Assembly: GCF_943734655.1 (NCBI RefSeq)
Contig: NC_071354.1
Location: 31,462,847-31,526,846 of the forward strand
DNA: 64,000 bases
Direction of reading: 5' to 3'
DNA from: Sabethes cyaneus
Taxonomy: Eukaryota; Arthropoda; Insecta; Diptera; Culicidae
Notes under the pieces: model-generated
The model's database searches: none
Seen by the model: the letters and a program-made list of their open reading frames with translations, nothing else
Told to the model about the DNA's origin: nothing
Translations under genes and position numbers: made by a program
Part shown: in pieces, positions 33,440 through 46,125 of the stretch
Position numbering within the stretch: the first letter of the stretch is position 1
Layout of the letters: the number at the start of each line of letters is the position of its first letter

Positions 33440-34245
33440 GGCATCACCGCTGGTCGAGCCATCGTGCACGTTGGGCCCCCCTGTTCCTGGTACCGGTGGG
33501 GTTGTTGAAGAGAACTATTTTCGTCGGACTGTTGTCCGGCATTCTTACGACGTGTCCGGCCCACCGTAGCCTGCTAACTTTCGCTAGATGTACGATGGGA
33601 GTCTCCCCAAGCAGTGCCAATAGCTCGTGATTCATACGCCTCCGCCACTCTCCGCTTTCAGTTTGTACTCCGCCAAATATCGTCCGCAGCACTTTTCGCT
33701 CGAACAAGGCAAGGGCGTATATCCTCCGTGAGCAGCGTCACGGCTTCAAGTCCATTAAGAACTACCGGTTTAATAAGGGTTTTGTACATTGTTAGCTTCG
33801 TGCGGCGGCGTATACTTCTTGATCGTACCGTTTTACGAAGGGCAAAATAGGCACGATTTCCCGTTTGGATGCGCCGCTGGATCTCCTTACTAGTGTTGTT
33901 GTCCGCGGTCACCAGCGATTCCAAATACACGAACTCCTCTACCACTTCTAGTTCGTCGCCGTCAACGGTTACCGTCCGTGGGAGGCCCGCGTTTGTTTCC
34001 TTTGAGCCTTTTCCTTTCATGTATTTGGTCTTCGATGTATTTATTTTTACCCGAATTCTCCTAGACTCCGCTTTCAATCAAGCGTAGATTGCCTCCGCCG
34101 TCGGAAAGGTCATGGCTATGATATCGAAGTCATCTGCAAAGCCTAGAAGTTGGCTATCCTTGGTAAAAATCGTGCCCCTCGTTTCGAGGCCCGCTCGTCG
34201 AATCACCCCCTCAAGAGCGATGTTGAACAGCATCCAGGATGACCC
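33440..34245 (-). pseudogene. RTE-like LINE RT and C-terminal fragment
   Basis: From 34245: MLFNIALEGVIRRAG and the catalytic box GFADDFDI, one stop, then INTSKTKYMKGKG and VDGDELEVVEEFVYLESLV. Next is RSIRRRTKLTMYKTLI (34077-33658). FERKVLRTIFGGVQ, EWRRRMNHEL and VSRLRWAGHVVRM follow (33707-33444). The first part of RT is missing and there is a frameshift near 33700. Closely related to the copy at 57.5-58.7 kb. Confidence 0.8.
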
Positions 34246-34393
34246 GTCATCTAACCGTCAGCCAACAAGTTAGGGTGCTCATTATGCCCCTAATACCCCT
34301 AGCCTTGAGAAGAAAATTTAAAATTAAATTTAAGACGATTCTGATTGATTTATGAACACCATAATAAAATATCTAAAAGAGTAAATAATATTT

Positions 34394-36306
34394 TTACCCT
34401 TGTTATACTATATAACAAAGGTTTAGAAATTGGTCGAAAAACACGAAATTGATCCAAGGCCCGGAGGGCCGAGTCACATGTACCAATCGATAGGGTTCGA
34501 CGAACTGAGCAATGTCTGTGTGTGTGTGTGTGTATGTATGTGTGTATGTGTGTATGTGTGTTCGCTCCGAATTTTCTATCGCCTGTTACTCGGAGATGGC
34601 TGAACCGATTCGACCGCTATTACTTTTGTTTGAAAGGTATTATTGCCTAGTATATCACTATTAAATGGTTTCGTAGTCTGACTTTTCGTTTGAAAGTTAT
34701 AAGCAAAAATGTGAAAACTACGTGACACGGTTTTCTCCGGAACCACGCAACCAATTTTAACGATATTAGTACCAAACGAAAGCTCTTACTATTACTAAAC
34801 ATTTTGCTAAGTTTTATTGAAAACGGACAAGCAGTTTAAAAGTTAGCTTTGAAAAACTTGTTTTGACTAGGTACAAATGAACGCCTGTTTCTCAGAGATG
34901 GCCAAACCGATTTACACGCTATTAGTTTCATTTGGCAGGTAATATAGCCGGATAGATCACTATTGAATGGTTTTCTGATTGGACTTTTAATTTGAAAGTT
35001 AGGAGCAATCGAATACACCACACCAAAATCAACAATAATTTATAATGATTTTAACTAAGATAATTTACCTAATTTCAATTATTTTAATATCAAACGAGAG
35101 GTTTTCACACTACGAATATATATGCAAAATTACATAAGAAGGTTTGACTGGTCAAAAGATATTAACCCTCGAACACTCGCGCCAACTTTTATAACACGGT
35201 TAGTTGCGCGCACAATAGCCCAAAACCAAAGACAACGTGCGCACTAGAGTTTTACTAGGAAAACTTGGTTTTAAGTTTATCAAACCTTTGGAAGAGTTTC
35301 TTAAAATTGAAAGCTCTATCGTCTGGTAGAATTTGAATTTTGATTAATCCCCCTAAAAGTGAAATAAAAAAATTATTTTCCTTCAGTTTCAATACAACAC
35401 ATTGATGTGTTCTGCAAACTTTTAGAGCATATTATCACAAGAAATTTTGCTGAAAACAGTAATCTTCTATCTCTTCAGTGAAGGTAGAAAAATCTTATTT
35501 ATTGTATATGAATTTGTAAAATCAGTTTTTCTATTCTAACTCTTCTTGTAATTGTTGTATGACTTTTCCATGTATTACAAAGTTGTACAAATAATAAAAA
35601 TACACAATTTTGCTGAATTTAGTATACCTCTAAGTTTGCTTGTTTAGGAACTGTAGAATTTTAATTGTAAAAAATAACCTGATTGTGACCGCGAATTACT
35701 CGATTACCAACAGACGGATACATCTTAAACATTTTACATTTGCTGGTAGTTTTGCTGCATACAGACACCATTTTTCATACCATTTCATTTGACATTTTGC
35801 TCATAACAAGTTTACTGAAGAACATACGTTAGTATATACGTAATATACGATTTGTAACTTTATAACAATATGGCATTCAAAAACCTACACATGTTGTACA
35901 AAATACAACAGCGTGAGTAACCGAACGTTAATAAAAATTGATGAAATTTATTCAAGAAAACTTTATTGTTGTGAATCAAATAGAATGGCATTACAAGAAA
36001 TTATGCATAGTTTAAAAACTTATAAACTAGACCTTTACTACGCAATGTATATGTTAAAGAATAATATTTCATCTTACAACTTACTTTTACTTGCCCTTAC
36101 CCTTATTAGTAACAACTTACTCAGCAATTTCATGAGGAAAGGAACTATCAAAATTTATAAGTGCTTCTATTTGGTTCAAATTGTGTAAACTTATTCAATT
36201 TCCAAAAATTTCAAATAAACCAAACGTCTCGATTTCTATCGCAAATAGCAAGTAAGACCGTATAACAAAGGTTCCTTTCACCACTAGGTGGATTAAATCA
36301 GGTTTT
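34394..36306 (+). repeat. Unclassified ~1.9-kb repeat, family A, copy 1
   Basis: Starts TTACCCTTGTTATACTATAT and ends near ACCACTAGGTGGATTAAATC. The order of landmarks is shared with copies at 51896-53815 (inverted) and 55319-57332: the motif GGCCCGGAGGGCC, then a GT microsatellite (34515-34560). CTCGAACACTCGCGCCAACT near 35166 and AGAATGGCATTACA(A/G)GAAATTA near 35982 follow. An ORF of 91 codons at 35913-36188 is partly conserved in copy 3 but broken in copy 2. No transposase or RT was recognised. Confidence 0.65.
34515..34560. repeat. GT/GTAT microsatellite inside family A repeat
   Basis: Alternating TG with TATG interruptions. It occupies the same relative place in all family A copies, at 53640-53695 (complement) and 55444-55478. 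Confidence 0.85.
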
Positions 36307-37179
36307 TCAACAGATTCCGTAGTTATGCAGCTTATGCGCATTAAATTCTAACGGGCATATTGGAATAAGTCGCTGAATTTAACACACCATCGCACTGTTG
36401 CAAAACAAGTTGTTTAAACAAAATAAATTTATGCCATCAGTCTCACCTGGACAGTCAATTATTTTGCACAGTTTGCAAATCATTTTTCTCAGTTCTTTCA
36501 ATGTTCGTTCTTCATAAAAACACATTTACTCCCTCATAAGGTGCCAATTTAAGTTTCTTGCAAAATTATTTTAGTATCAATTTGGCATGAAATCGATTAA
36601 TAGTACATTTGTTTGCTCAGTCAATTCTGAACGGATTGTGCTGGATTATATACCAATCGATTCACAAAACGTGTACCTATTCTGTGGTTTTTTCAAAAAG
36701 GTGGATCTTAACTGCTAACTGCTGGAATTTTTACATGAAGTCAAACAATTTTAGTGAATTTACATAAGCTTCCAGCCAATAACGTTTGAGCATTTTCGCG
36801 CATGAACTTGTGTTGTTACTTCTATTGCATTTATCAGGTAGATGTGGGAGTGAAATCCATCGTTTTCATAACCTTTCAGCCTTTGTTTTGAATAATGGAT
36901 ATTTTAGCTCACAATTCCACAGCTTCTCCTTTTATGCCGAGTCCTTCTAGACACACTGAAATGCAACACAAAACATTTATCAGTTTTCGTTGCTACGTGT
37001 TGCAAAAAGAGTAACAGTTTCACTACTTGCTGGTAGTGTATCGGCAAGCTACGCCCTTTAGTTACGTAGAACTGGAATGAGAGAACTTGAAAAATCCCAA
37101 TCCCAATCCTGATGAAACAGACTCTATTTGATCTCATAATTAGTTTCTACGAAGCATTCAAACGTGTACGTGAATTTTG
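36307..37179. other. No feature recognised
   Basis: AT-rich; the minus-strand frame at 36904-37137 has no known motif. I tested it by eye for a divergent H2A partner of the H2B relic and found none. Confidence 0.35.
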
Positions 37180-37561
37180 CCGGTTAGCTCCGAAAATTCG
37201 CGCAAGGTTCGTAAAACATCAACAAGGGCGATAAGAAAAATCGGTGTAAAAAGACGCAATGCACATTTATAAGATCCGGAAGCAGATCCACTCTTACACG
37301 GGTAATTTTTCAAACGAAATGAGTACCTTCGAACGAATTCCTACCGAGACTTCTAGTCTGACTCACTACAACAAGTGCTCTACAATTATCCCTCCCGAGG
37401 GTCAAACCTCTGGAAATCTGCTGCCTCCAGGAGACTTGGACAAGCTGGTCATCTCTAACCATGTACTTGGTAGCTGTCTCTTGCATACTCGGTAACTCTA
37501 AGGAGGTGTTTCAAAACAAGTTTAATAAGTCATCCACCTATCGGCCCTTTTAAGGGCCACA
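37180..37561 (+). pseudogene. Histone H2B pseudogene
   Basis: Translated in two frames, the plus strand follows histone H2B. NINKGDKKNRCKK near 37212 matches the basic tail. After a frameshift come AMHIYKIRKQIHSYTG, FERIPTETSSLTHYNKCST and LPPGDLDKL (37259-37495), equivalent to the H2B alpha1/alpha2/alphaC order. About nine residues are lost where IMNSFVND normally stands. H2B packages DNA in the nucleosome; this copy cannot. A perfect histone-type 3' stem-loop follows 48 bases after the stop. The combination is hard to explain by chance. Confidence 0.8.
37543..37558 (+). terminator. Histone mRNA 3' stem-loop (H2B relic)
   Basis: GGCCCTTTTAAGGGCC is a 6-bp stem with loop TTTA followed by ACA. 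This fits the replication-dependent histone stem-loop consensus, which directs 3' processing without polyadenylation. It lies where expected behind the H2B relic. Confidence 0.75.
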
Positions 37562-38224
37562 GAATAATTGAAGACGCCAAATTTAGAAGTCAGTTTTCAG
37601 TTATTCAAATCGAGTTTGGTTCTAAATTTGGTACATATTTGTTGAAACTTGATCCATTCTGTCAACTTTTCAATACAATTGTAATGTTTTGTAAAACAGA
37701 TTCAGTAAAACATTCTGTTATAATGAAATATATCATCAAGTGAGAATTAGTTAAATCGACTGTTTTATTTTAAATCAATTTTGAAGGTACTGAAGTCCTA
37801 ACCCAAACTATCTATTAAGTATTTCTAAGAAAACATATCACTAAAACGTTCAAACACCATTTGATTACTGAAATGTTTTAGAAAATGGTTGAGTTATGAG
37901 CGAATTTATTAGAATGAGTTCTAATGCAGTTGCAGTTGCATTCTATGCAGAAGCAGACCTGTGAATTTACGATTGAAATTGAAATTATCACACTCGTCGG
38001 AATAATTATCTTTTAATCATTTTTGCGGTTTGTGTGACATAACAGCAAGAAGAGGTTGAGTAGTTACACAATTGGGCACAAAGGGAGGCTGCAAATATTT
38101 CAATTACTGAACCGCAACATACAACAAATTGTATTGACTTCAAACTGATTAACAACTGAATATTGCCAATAAAGGTGCAAAAAAGGATTCGTATCGTCTT
38201 GAAATATACCGTTGTATTATCAAC
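37562..38224. other. No feature recognised
   Basis: AT-rich spacer. Confidence 0.35.
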
Positions 38225-38480
38225 CGTTTATGCTGAAAAGCAGATTAGCAAGATAAAACTGGCGGACTATCTTCTTTGAATGACTATCAAATTTCCCAGC
38301 TACGCTACCGACCGGTTCCAATTTGTTATTATTTGTTCCTTTTTCCACACTACCGACACACTGCCAGAGCACGATGCACCCCAGCCAACGCAACGGTCTG
38401 TTCTTACGTAATCTTTTGAGCTCGCAGATCCGACCGGCATCTTGTTCGGTTTTATCGTTGCAATATCGGTTTTTCGTCTG
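38225..38480 (-). pseudogene. Possible histone H2A relic, very weak
   Basis: On the minus strand, pieces in alternating frames resemble H2A: PVG, then GRIC...RLRKN, then a basic SKKIVRQFYLA-like end. Similarity is low and needs several frameshifts; no stem-loop follows. It is listed because of its proximity to the H2B relic, but could easily be chance. Confidence 0.2.
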
Positions 38481-40599
38481 GTGGCACACACAACCTCCGA
38501 GTTAACAGCTAAATTCTTCTCGATAAACCACTAAATGTTATCATCCACGTAGCTGCTGGTTTATTTTTCAGATGTTCAAACATCTACTATTTTTTGTGAA
38601 TGGAATACATATTATGATTGGTTGCTCGGTAACGGTTTACTTTTATTCTTATTTGAACTCATCTGGAATCACTCATTTGAGAAGAAGAAAAAATAGCTGT
38701 TTAGCAAATCCCGGATTCGTTTACACAAGCCGTGTAGGATGTAAATTTGCATTTTATTTCAGACTAGGTAAAGTTGTTCATGTGACTTCAAGAAATTGAT
38801 GAGAATTCCGGTGGATTCCCAGCCTGTCGTACATGTGACAGAAATTGAATGTAATAAACTGGCAGAGCAGTGTCGTATCGGTGTAACTATCAAGGCCGAG
38901 TCAGTTGAGAGAGAATAAACTGCAAAGCGACAAATAATGATGTAAATTGTCGCTGACAGCAATAGACTCCGCAGAACACAAGTTGACAAGAATCATCGTT
39001 GCGAAACGCGTGCTCACATAGTAGAAGACATATGAAAACAGAATCATTCAATTATGGAGTTATGATTGCGCAAGGACGACAACAAAAACTAGTGTTGGGT
39101 TTTCATAGTCCTATCTTTTTCGCTCGTTTGCTTTTCAATGACAAACTCGTTATTTTCTGTGAAAATTGGCTTCGAACCGCAGCACTACTTCGCATTTAAA
39201 TGAACGTATTAAGTAAGTAAGTTATCCGAGTGAAACAGCTACCTTTCTTCTAATTTGCAGCAACTTCGATTGTTTCTTCCGCGTCAGCTGCCGGTTTGTT
39301 ATTTCTGCCTTTTCACTTTCTCACTGTAAGCTGCGTTTATATCGAAGGAAAGGCTTACTTATTAGTATCAACTCGTGCAATTTGGTGGTTAATAATGGCT
39401 CTTCCTTCTGTGCTGGTGAAAAAAAAACTAATTGCTACGAGAATTTCAGTCGTTTAAAGGCGCATTTTCGTGATGGTAACGGTACCCCAATTTTGACTGC
39501 TTCGGTACATATGAAGTATACCTAACTTCCAATTCACGATCGTAATTAACAACAGAAAAAAATGCGAGTTACTCCCTCCTTCAAGGTATTGCGCTATTTC
39601 CAATTATTTGGCATTTGTTTTGGCACATAAATAATTATATCAATGGATATTGCTGATTAAATTTTCAATAACGATCGCTTTAACGGTGGCTTCAACCACG
39701 AATTCACGAACCCGTACTGGCACTGAGTTGCGCCATCATGAAGCCAAACGTCAGCCGTCAACGATATTTGGTGCTCAAAACTGAGCCATGAGCGGCGAAA
39801 TATGAATCATTCATGGGATTTTTCTTTTTATTGACATTGATTTCAAAGCTATTGAGCAGTTGAAAATCCAAAACGTTTGCTTTTGCTAATTCTGCAGCTT
39901 TCTTCTTTTTCTGTTAGTAACAGCACCAGTTCAAGATATTCGCTTCACTGACTTAAAAAAAAAAATAAAAAAAAATGCAAAATCTAGTATTTTTGTTTTG
40001 ATCGACATTTTAGGTTGAATAGAAGAATTACATTTCAAACCAGAAGAAGATACCTAAATGAGAAAAAATGGCAGTTGAGCGGATAGCAGATTCCATTTAA
40101 TATCTTCGGGCAGTATCACAGTGCACGATGTATTGGTCTTCTCTTTCGACGTGACAGTTTTGTTACTTAGCGTTCCAGTGAATGGACTTTTAACATTTAA
40201 CAAAAAAGTTCGTATATGTAGGTATTTGGTACTAACTAAACTTTGTATCAGACGAAAATTATTTCACATATCACGCTATATTTTACAAACAAACCTAAAG
40301 AGCACCTCTGGGAAACTCTTGTATCAATTCTATGCGAGCTATAAATCTCTTACTTTGAACACAAGAAGTCTAAAACCAAACGAGTTATAACTAAAATGGT
40401 ATCGTTAGCAGAAAAACAAAGCTAATCGTTATTTGTGGCTCGAGTCGCACTTTCTTCACAGTTCTGAAGTAAATTCTGAAAGATTTGTGCCTCTCAACAG
40501 TCCAAGTCCAACAAAACAAAACCTGCTCGGTGAGTGCAGTTGAACAAGAAATACTGACCGAACCCTTCACTAACTGGTGCAAGTTGACTTGGTTTAATG
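38481..40599. other. No feature recognised
   Basis: AT-rich DNA with scattered short frames; none carries a recognisable motif. Confidence 0.35.
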
Positions 40600-40765
40600 A
40601 CAAAGCAGTCCCTATGCAGCCAGTAGTTAGAATACAGGACAGTTGCGGTGCTATAGTGCTACAATCTTATTGACGCTAATAGCCTTTGCCAGTCGAGATT
40701 CGAACAACTGGCTTGTTAGACTAGCGTTCTACCTCGAGGACAACTAGGAGACCAGGTCTTATAAA
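40600..40765 (-). mobile_element. tRNA-derived SINE fragment
   Basis: On the minus strand the sequence holds GTAGAACGCTAGTCTAACAA and then GTTCGAATCTCGACTGG, a B-box-like element. A tail follows with GGCTATTAGCGTCAATAAGA, resembling widespread mosquito tRNA-type SINEs. The tRNA structure is incomplete, so it is not a functional tRNA. Confidence 0.55.
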
Positions 40766-41271
40766 ATTTGTCCTACATCTATCTTTGCCCTAACTATTAC
40801 CCATAATTTTTTAGCCAGAACGCAATTTTCCCGAAAACTATTCTTAAGATATAATTTTCCAAGAATGCACTATTCCTCAGAGAACTATTCTTCATAATTT
40901 ATTGTCGCTAAAAAATAAAATGACTGATTTTCAACTTTTTTCGGTCATGACAAGTTACGCGAAGAGAAAAATATGAAATAATGTTCTGATAAAAGCACGA
41001 TTTCACGTCGAATTGCTTACGTGTCTTCGGTAGTTCTATAATACTGTTTCGCAGTGTGCCATTTCTTCTTGGCTTAGCTTAGCTTAGACTGATTGCACAT
41101 ATCAATGGTTGCACTCAGTGATTGCTCAGAACCAGTGAAATTGCACAGCGGATCAATCGAATGATAATTTGACAAAATTATCTGAAAAAGGCATGTCGCG
41201 GCTCCCCAAGGGATACCGGAAAAAAACTCCGGGACGATGTGCATTTGGCCACGATCTGTAAGAATTATTAA
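40766..41271. other. Spacer with GCTTA tandem motif
   Basis: Contains GGCTTAGCTTAGCTTAGACT near 41074, a motif that looks repetitive in origin. Nothing else was recognised. Confidence 0.35.
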
Positions 41272-41814
41272 AACAAAAACTACAAGATATACAGCCCTAA
41301 GGCTTGTACAAATGGGTGACGTAGGACTATATCAGATCATTAGATCAAACACTAAGAATATGTGAGCGCCACTGTTTAGCTGAATGTTTAAAAGAGAAGA
41401 ACGAAATATTCTGAATCAATTCTTGATTGAATGCAATGGCGGCTTTGAAAATACGTTCATAAGTACAACGCCTGCAACCATTGAGACATAGAGATTTCTT
41501 TTAAAAATCACTTATGTGCATCATAAAGGTTGAAATAGTAATGAATGACCAACGCACAGATTATTGTATTAATCTTACTTTAATTCGCATGTGGCCTTTA
41601 AAAGGGCCATTGGTTACAAATAACATTGAACATAACATATATAACATAACAATTAACAGTGCCATTCGAATGTCCTTCTCTTTTGACATGAACAGCAACA
41701 TGGACGTGAGTTAGCGGCGTCGATTCACTGTATCTTGCTCCGTGGAAGTTTTACTAGTTTACTTTCACATAGCAGAAAATATGGCACATACGCAAAAATT
41801 TCTGCTTTATTTGT

Positions 41815-43670
41815 AGGAGAGTCCTTATCCTCCTACCACAGAGGTGAGGGGTCTCAAACCATCATAAAATAATTTCATGCCTCGAAAAACCCTCGCATGC
41901 CAAATTTGTATTTCATTTGTATGGGAGCTCCCCTCTCTTATAAGGGGTCTCAGTACATCATAGAAAAAAATCTTACCACCAAAAACCCCCACATGCCAAA
42001 TTTGATTCCTTATGCTTGATTAGTTCTCGAGTTTTGAGGAAATTTGTATTTCATTTACATGGGAGCCCCCCCTCTCCTAAAGAGGAGAGGGGTCTCAATT
42101 CACCAAAGAAAAAATTCATGCCTTCTGAAACGAAATTTGGTTCCATTTGCTTGGTTAGTTCTAGAGTTATGACGAAATTTGTATTTCATTTGTTTGGGAG
42201 CCCCCCCCTCCCCCCTGTCTTCTAAAACTCCTGCTCCAAAAACGAAAGAGAAAGCCATCCAAAAAAAGCTGGAAAGACTTCAAAGGCTAGCCACTCTCTC
42301 AATAACAGGTGCAATGAGAAGTACACCATCCAGGGCATTGGATGCTTTACTCTATATACTTCCATTGCATCAGTTTATACAATTAGAAGCTGAAAAGAGT
42401 GCTGTGAGGATCAAAAGATCAATGAATCTCTTTGAAAGTGATTTAATAGGTCATGTAAGTATTCTAAAAACTATTAGTATTAATCCTCTTGTAATCAATA
42501 ATGAAGATTGGATGGAGAAAAAATACAACCTTAATCGAATATTTCGTGTATTTGAGCCTAGACGTAATTCTTGGGAAGATGGTGATCCCGATCTTCGTCC
42601 AGGCTCGACAGTTTTCTATACAGACGGTTCAAAAATGGACAATCAAGTGGGAGCAGGAGTTACTGGCCCAGGAATAGACATGTCAATTTCTATGGGCAGA
42701 TGGCCAACTGTATTCCATGCTGAAATACAAGCAATTTTAGCATGTACGACTGTGTGCTTGCGCAGGAACTATAGACATTCAAATATATGCATCATGTCCG
42801 AGAGCCAAGCAGCTCTAAACGCTCTAAAATCGGCGACATGCACGTCAAAATTTGTCTGGGAATGTATTCAATCACTCCCAAAATTGTCTTGTCGTAACCA
42901 AGTCAACCTGTACTGGGTCCCAGGTCACTGTGGAATCGATGGAAATGAAAGAGCTGATGCGCTTGCAAGACTCGGATCTTCACACCAATTTGTAGGACCT
43001 GAGCCTTTCTGTAGCTTATCTGCTTCTGCTTTAAAAATGGAGCTGAAAGCATGGGAATGTACGAAAGTGGAATCAAGTTGGAATAACACTTTCAATGCTA
43101 GACAGTCGAAACGGTTTATATCTCCAAACGTTTCAATGACTCGCAAAATCCTGGAGCTTTCAAAGAAAGATATAATCATTTATACTGGTCTTATAACAGG
43201 ACATTGTCCGAGTCGATATCATCTGAAGCTAATGGGAAAACTTCAAGGTGATATATGTCGCTTCTGTGGCATAGAAAAAGAAGACTCGGGATACCTGTTA
43301 TGCCAATGTACGGCAATTCTCAATAAAAGATTAAGGTTCTTCGAAAGAGGGCCGTTAAAACCGTTAAATTATTGGGAGAACAACTCCCAGCGAAGTAGTG
43401 CACTTCATCCGAAATGCATCACCGAACTAGATAAATGCTATTAGTCAAACAATGGCGATCACTTCTGATAGTGGGGCGTCTTCTTGACAACATAGCTATA
43501 ATAAAACGGGGAATATATCACAATAGATCAATCAAATGGTCGCAGTAATACCCAAATACCCAACATGGAAAAAAACCTCACATGCCAAATTTGTTTCCAT
43601 TTGCTTGATTAGTTCTCTAGTTTTGAGGAAATTTGTGTTTCATTTGCATAGGAGCACCCCTCTTACGCCC
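41815..43670 (-). repeat. Helitron-type array fragment, reverse oriented, split by LINE
   Basis: 41815-42217 and 43550-43670 carry CATGCCAAATTTG, TTGATTAGTTCT and GAAATTTGTATTTCATTTG. These are complements of the units in the 6.9-9.8 kb array. The RNase H LINE at 42218-43535 interrupts it. Helitron termini were not found here. Confidence 0.6.
42218..43535 (+). pseudogene. LINE ORF2 C-terminus with RNase H domain, open frame
   Basis: The frame from 42179 to a stop at 43444 encodes 421 residues; the first 13 or so come from Helitron-array sequence. After the RT thumb region (KKLERLQRLATLSITGAMRS) an RNase H fold follows: FYTDGSK (first Asp), FHAEIQAI (Glu), MSESQAALNAL and WVPGHCGIDGNERADALA (last Asp). 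A CCHC-like knuckle CRFCGIEKEDSGYLLCQC ends the protein. The element is 5'-truncated and lacks RT. In MSESQAAL the usual catalytic Asp (SDSQAA) is Glu, which probably cripples activity. I/Outcast/R1-like group; exact clade unknown. Confidence 0.8.
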
Positions 43671-44136
43671 TTCATAAAATTGCTGTTCATTTTATCTATC
43701 CAACGACATATAGGTAAATTGTTCAGTTTCGCTCAGTAGTTTAGTAGTTATTACCATTTGAAAGCTTTCATTCAAACGTTACACTTCTATTTTCGTTTTC
43801 ACAAAGTGCTACCCAGTCCCAGTATAGTAAACTAAGGCGTAGTCCTACGTCAAAAAGACTTTTGGAAAAATACCCTAAAGTTTGGTGAATAAATATTGAA
43901 AGATAAAGTTACGGCAAGTTTAGAGAGTTTTTCGGTAAAAATGATGTAGACCTTAGAGGGGTTGATAATATAGAATTTAGTTGATAAATGAAAGTGCTAA
44001 ATTTCATTTGTTCAGTACAGTTTCTATGTATTTCAATATTGCCACGGCTGAATACCATTTTTATCTCCGCAGTAACGAATATGAGTTTCATTTCAACACC
44101 ACCACTTGGCTGATGAACGGTTGGAAAACGCGTAAC

Positions 44137-44552
44137 ATAGACCCCATAGTGATCCTTTTAACCTCCTATCCAGCAACTCCCATCCCTACGTCCTTGCGGT
44201 CGTATGCAGACCGGGAAGGAGGCACTCATGCGAACGCTGAGTGTAGCAATGAGGGATTGCCTTAAAAGTCTTCCTTAACTAAATGCGCAGTTGCTCCTAA
44301 CCCCAGGTTAGGAGCGGATCATGACAGCGTCTGATTCGGATCGGGTGGCTGAATTAAGAGATGTGTTGTCACGGAACTACATCTAACATGGCAGCTCCAT
44401 CATGAGACTCGGTAGCGTGGCCCTAATAAGTCAACCTACCTAAATCTAAAACACTACGAACTATCAAGTAAATTCAACTTGGAACACTCGGCGCCAAAGG
44501 ACAAAGGCGTCGAAGTTAGGGCATGGAATGGATACTCGATACCTGAAACTGT
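44137..44552 (+). other. Possible LINE 5' untranslated fragment
   Basis: GGAAGGAGGCACTCATGCGA and GCTCCTAACCCCAGGTTAGG (near 44292) resemble the GC-rich 5' leader type of RTE-like LINEs by general style. No coding motif could be confirmed before the mariner end at 44553. Confidence 0.25.
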
Positions 44553-44553
44553 A

Positions 44554-45538
44554 CAGTGTGACGCATATATATTCGAACAAAAACAAAGTCATATATTTTT
44601 GTAAATAAAGGCTTTATTTCGAATCTTAGTTTTAGAAGTTGTTTATCCATATATAGAACGCAACAAACATTCATTACTCTATTGAATCGCCTTTTGCCTG
44701 GATAACACGCTTCAAACGCTCTTTGAAGTTGTTACATGTGGCACGCACTACTTCCATCGGAATGTCATTCCATATCTTGTTGATAACTAACTTAAATTCA
44801 TCCAAATTATGATATTTATAATCCTTAAGCTTCTGCTACATGTACCCCCATACACAAAAATCCAGAGGTTCAAATCTCAGAGGAGATCTTTGAGGTTATT
44901 CCTTTTTAGATATGAAATCCGTCAGGTGGGTTTGCACCACGTCTGCACAACATTTGCAGTTTGGGCAGAATCTCTATCCTGTTGAAAGCAGTAATATTCT
45001 TCATCACACATTCCCCGAACGTAGGACATCAAATTTTGTTCTAAGACCATTTCTAGATAGTATTTTGCACTAACCTTCACACCCTTTTCAATAAATACAG
45101 GAGCAAGTTTCCCTTTCTTTGGAATGCCTCCCCATACTATGACCGCTGATGAATTTTGGTATCGTAGTACATTACGTTTGTTTTGTGCTTTGGAACGTCG
45201 ATGATCGGAACCGACCACAAACGATCATTTTGAGCATGATGCGGGGTTTGAAGACCAAACAACTTCTCATCAGAAAAGATCACTTCAGATTCATCGTGCC
45301 GACGGAGCAGTAGTTTGCATCTTTTCTGCCGTTTTTGTTTTGTTGCTTCCGTTAATTCATGGATTTTACGTTTTTGAATGCTTTCACATCCAGATCCATT
45401 TTCAAAATTCGACAAAGAGATTCCCTGTTGATATTCAGCTTAACTACCATTTTCCATGCGGACCTGTCGGACTGTGACGAATTCGCTCTCGAACAACCTT
45501 TTTGACCTCTGCAGTTCTAACGCTTTGTTTTCATCCGG
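44554..45538 (-). pseudogene. Tc1/mariner transposase relic, 5'-truncated
   Basis: One end is CAGTGTGACGCATATATA preceded by TA (44552-44553), a typical mariner terminus. On the minus strand the transposase reads IFSDEKLFGLQTPHHAQNDR (first catalytic Asp), then IVWGGIPKKGKLAPVFIEKG and YYCFQQDRDSAQTANVV (second Asp). After a frameshift, PLDFCVWGY and KRVIQAKGDSIE end at a stop near 44674. The third acidic residue's SPD motif is altered and at least two stops occur. The 5' part is cut off at about 45538 by another repeat. Confidence 0.8.
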
Positions 45539-46125
45539 TTTTGACGTTGGACTACATCTTTCAGGAAGGTAGCTGGTATAGGGTGTCATTTCAAAAAATC
45601 TTTCTCGAAAAGTGGTCAGGTTTTGAACGCTAATAGCTTAGTGGTTTCCCGATCGATTTTCAATATTCTTACACCAATCGATTGGAAAATCTTCTAAGAA
45701 TTGGCCCAAATGAAGGAAAGTATGGATTCTTCATGTTGAACTATTGAAAAATTGAAAATAATGATCGTATATTTTACCAGAATTCTCGCTTCGTGATTGG
45801 TTGTTGGAAATGACGCCATCAAAGTGGAAATGCGTTTTCACGCTTCAGCTTATAATTCGGTCAATTTTCAATAGATTTCCAAGATATTTACACCAATTGA
45901 TCGGAAAATCGATCTGGAAAATATTGAAAATACAGAAAACTATTGATTTTCAATGCGCGTCATTGAAAAATTGAAAATAACTCTAACTCGGTCGTATTGT
46001 CGCTTTGTGATTGGTTAGAATAATTTCCAATTATCATCGAACAAGTCTTGGTACAATTCAGGAATCAACGAGAAAGTCGAGGGGAAATTCCATTTAATTC
46101 TACTATAACCAAGTTACAAGAAAAC
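45535..46125 (+). repeat. Repeat related to GACGTxGGACTAC family with internal duplication
   Basis: Begins GTTTTGACGTTGGACTACATC, like the left end of 17573-18155. It contains two diverged copies of a segment with ACACCAATYGATYGGAAAAT (near 45671 and 45890) and GTGATTGGTT. No ORF was recognised. Confidence 0.45.

Larger units (their letters stand above)
41272..43858 (-). mobile_element. MITE-like repeat, copy 2, split by later insertions
   Basis: 41272-41565 and 43740-43858 are reverse-complement matches to the two ends of 17573-18155. They include GGGTGACGTAGGACTATATC at one end and GTAGTCCTACGTCAAAAAG at the other. Between them sits Helitron-array sequence that itself contains a LINE, giving at least three insertion layers. 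Confidence 0.6.

Noticed and set aside
38220..38489. Reading RLRKNRPLRWLG as an RTE-like C-terminus
   Set aside because: Only the short RLRW-like block matches, none of the flanking family motifs do; kept only as a very weak H2A candidate.
40690..40765. Functional tRNA gene on the minus strand
   Set aside because: B box is present but acceptor and D arms do not close; the SINE-type tail follows.
41590..41612. Third histone-like stem-loop on the minus strand (GGCCCTTTTAAAGGCC)
   Set aside because: Stem has a mismatch and no histone sequence was found upstream; left out of the features.
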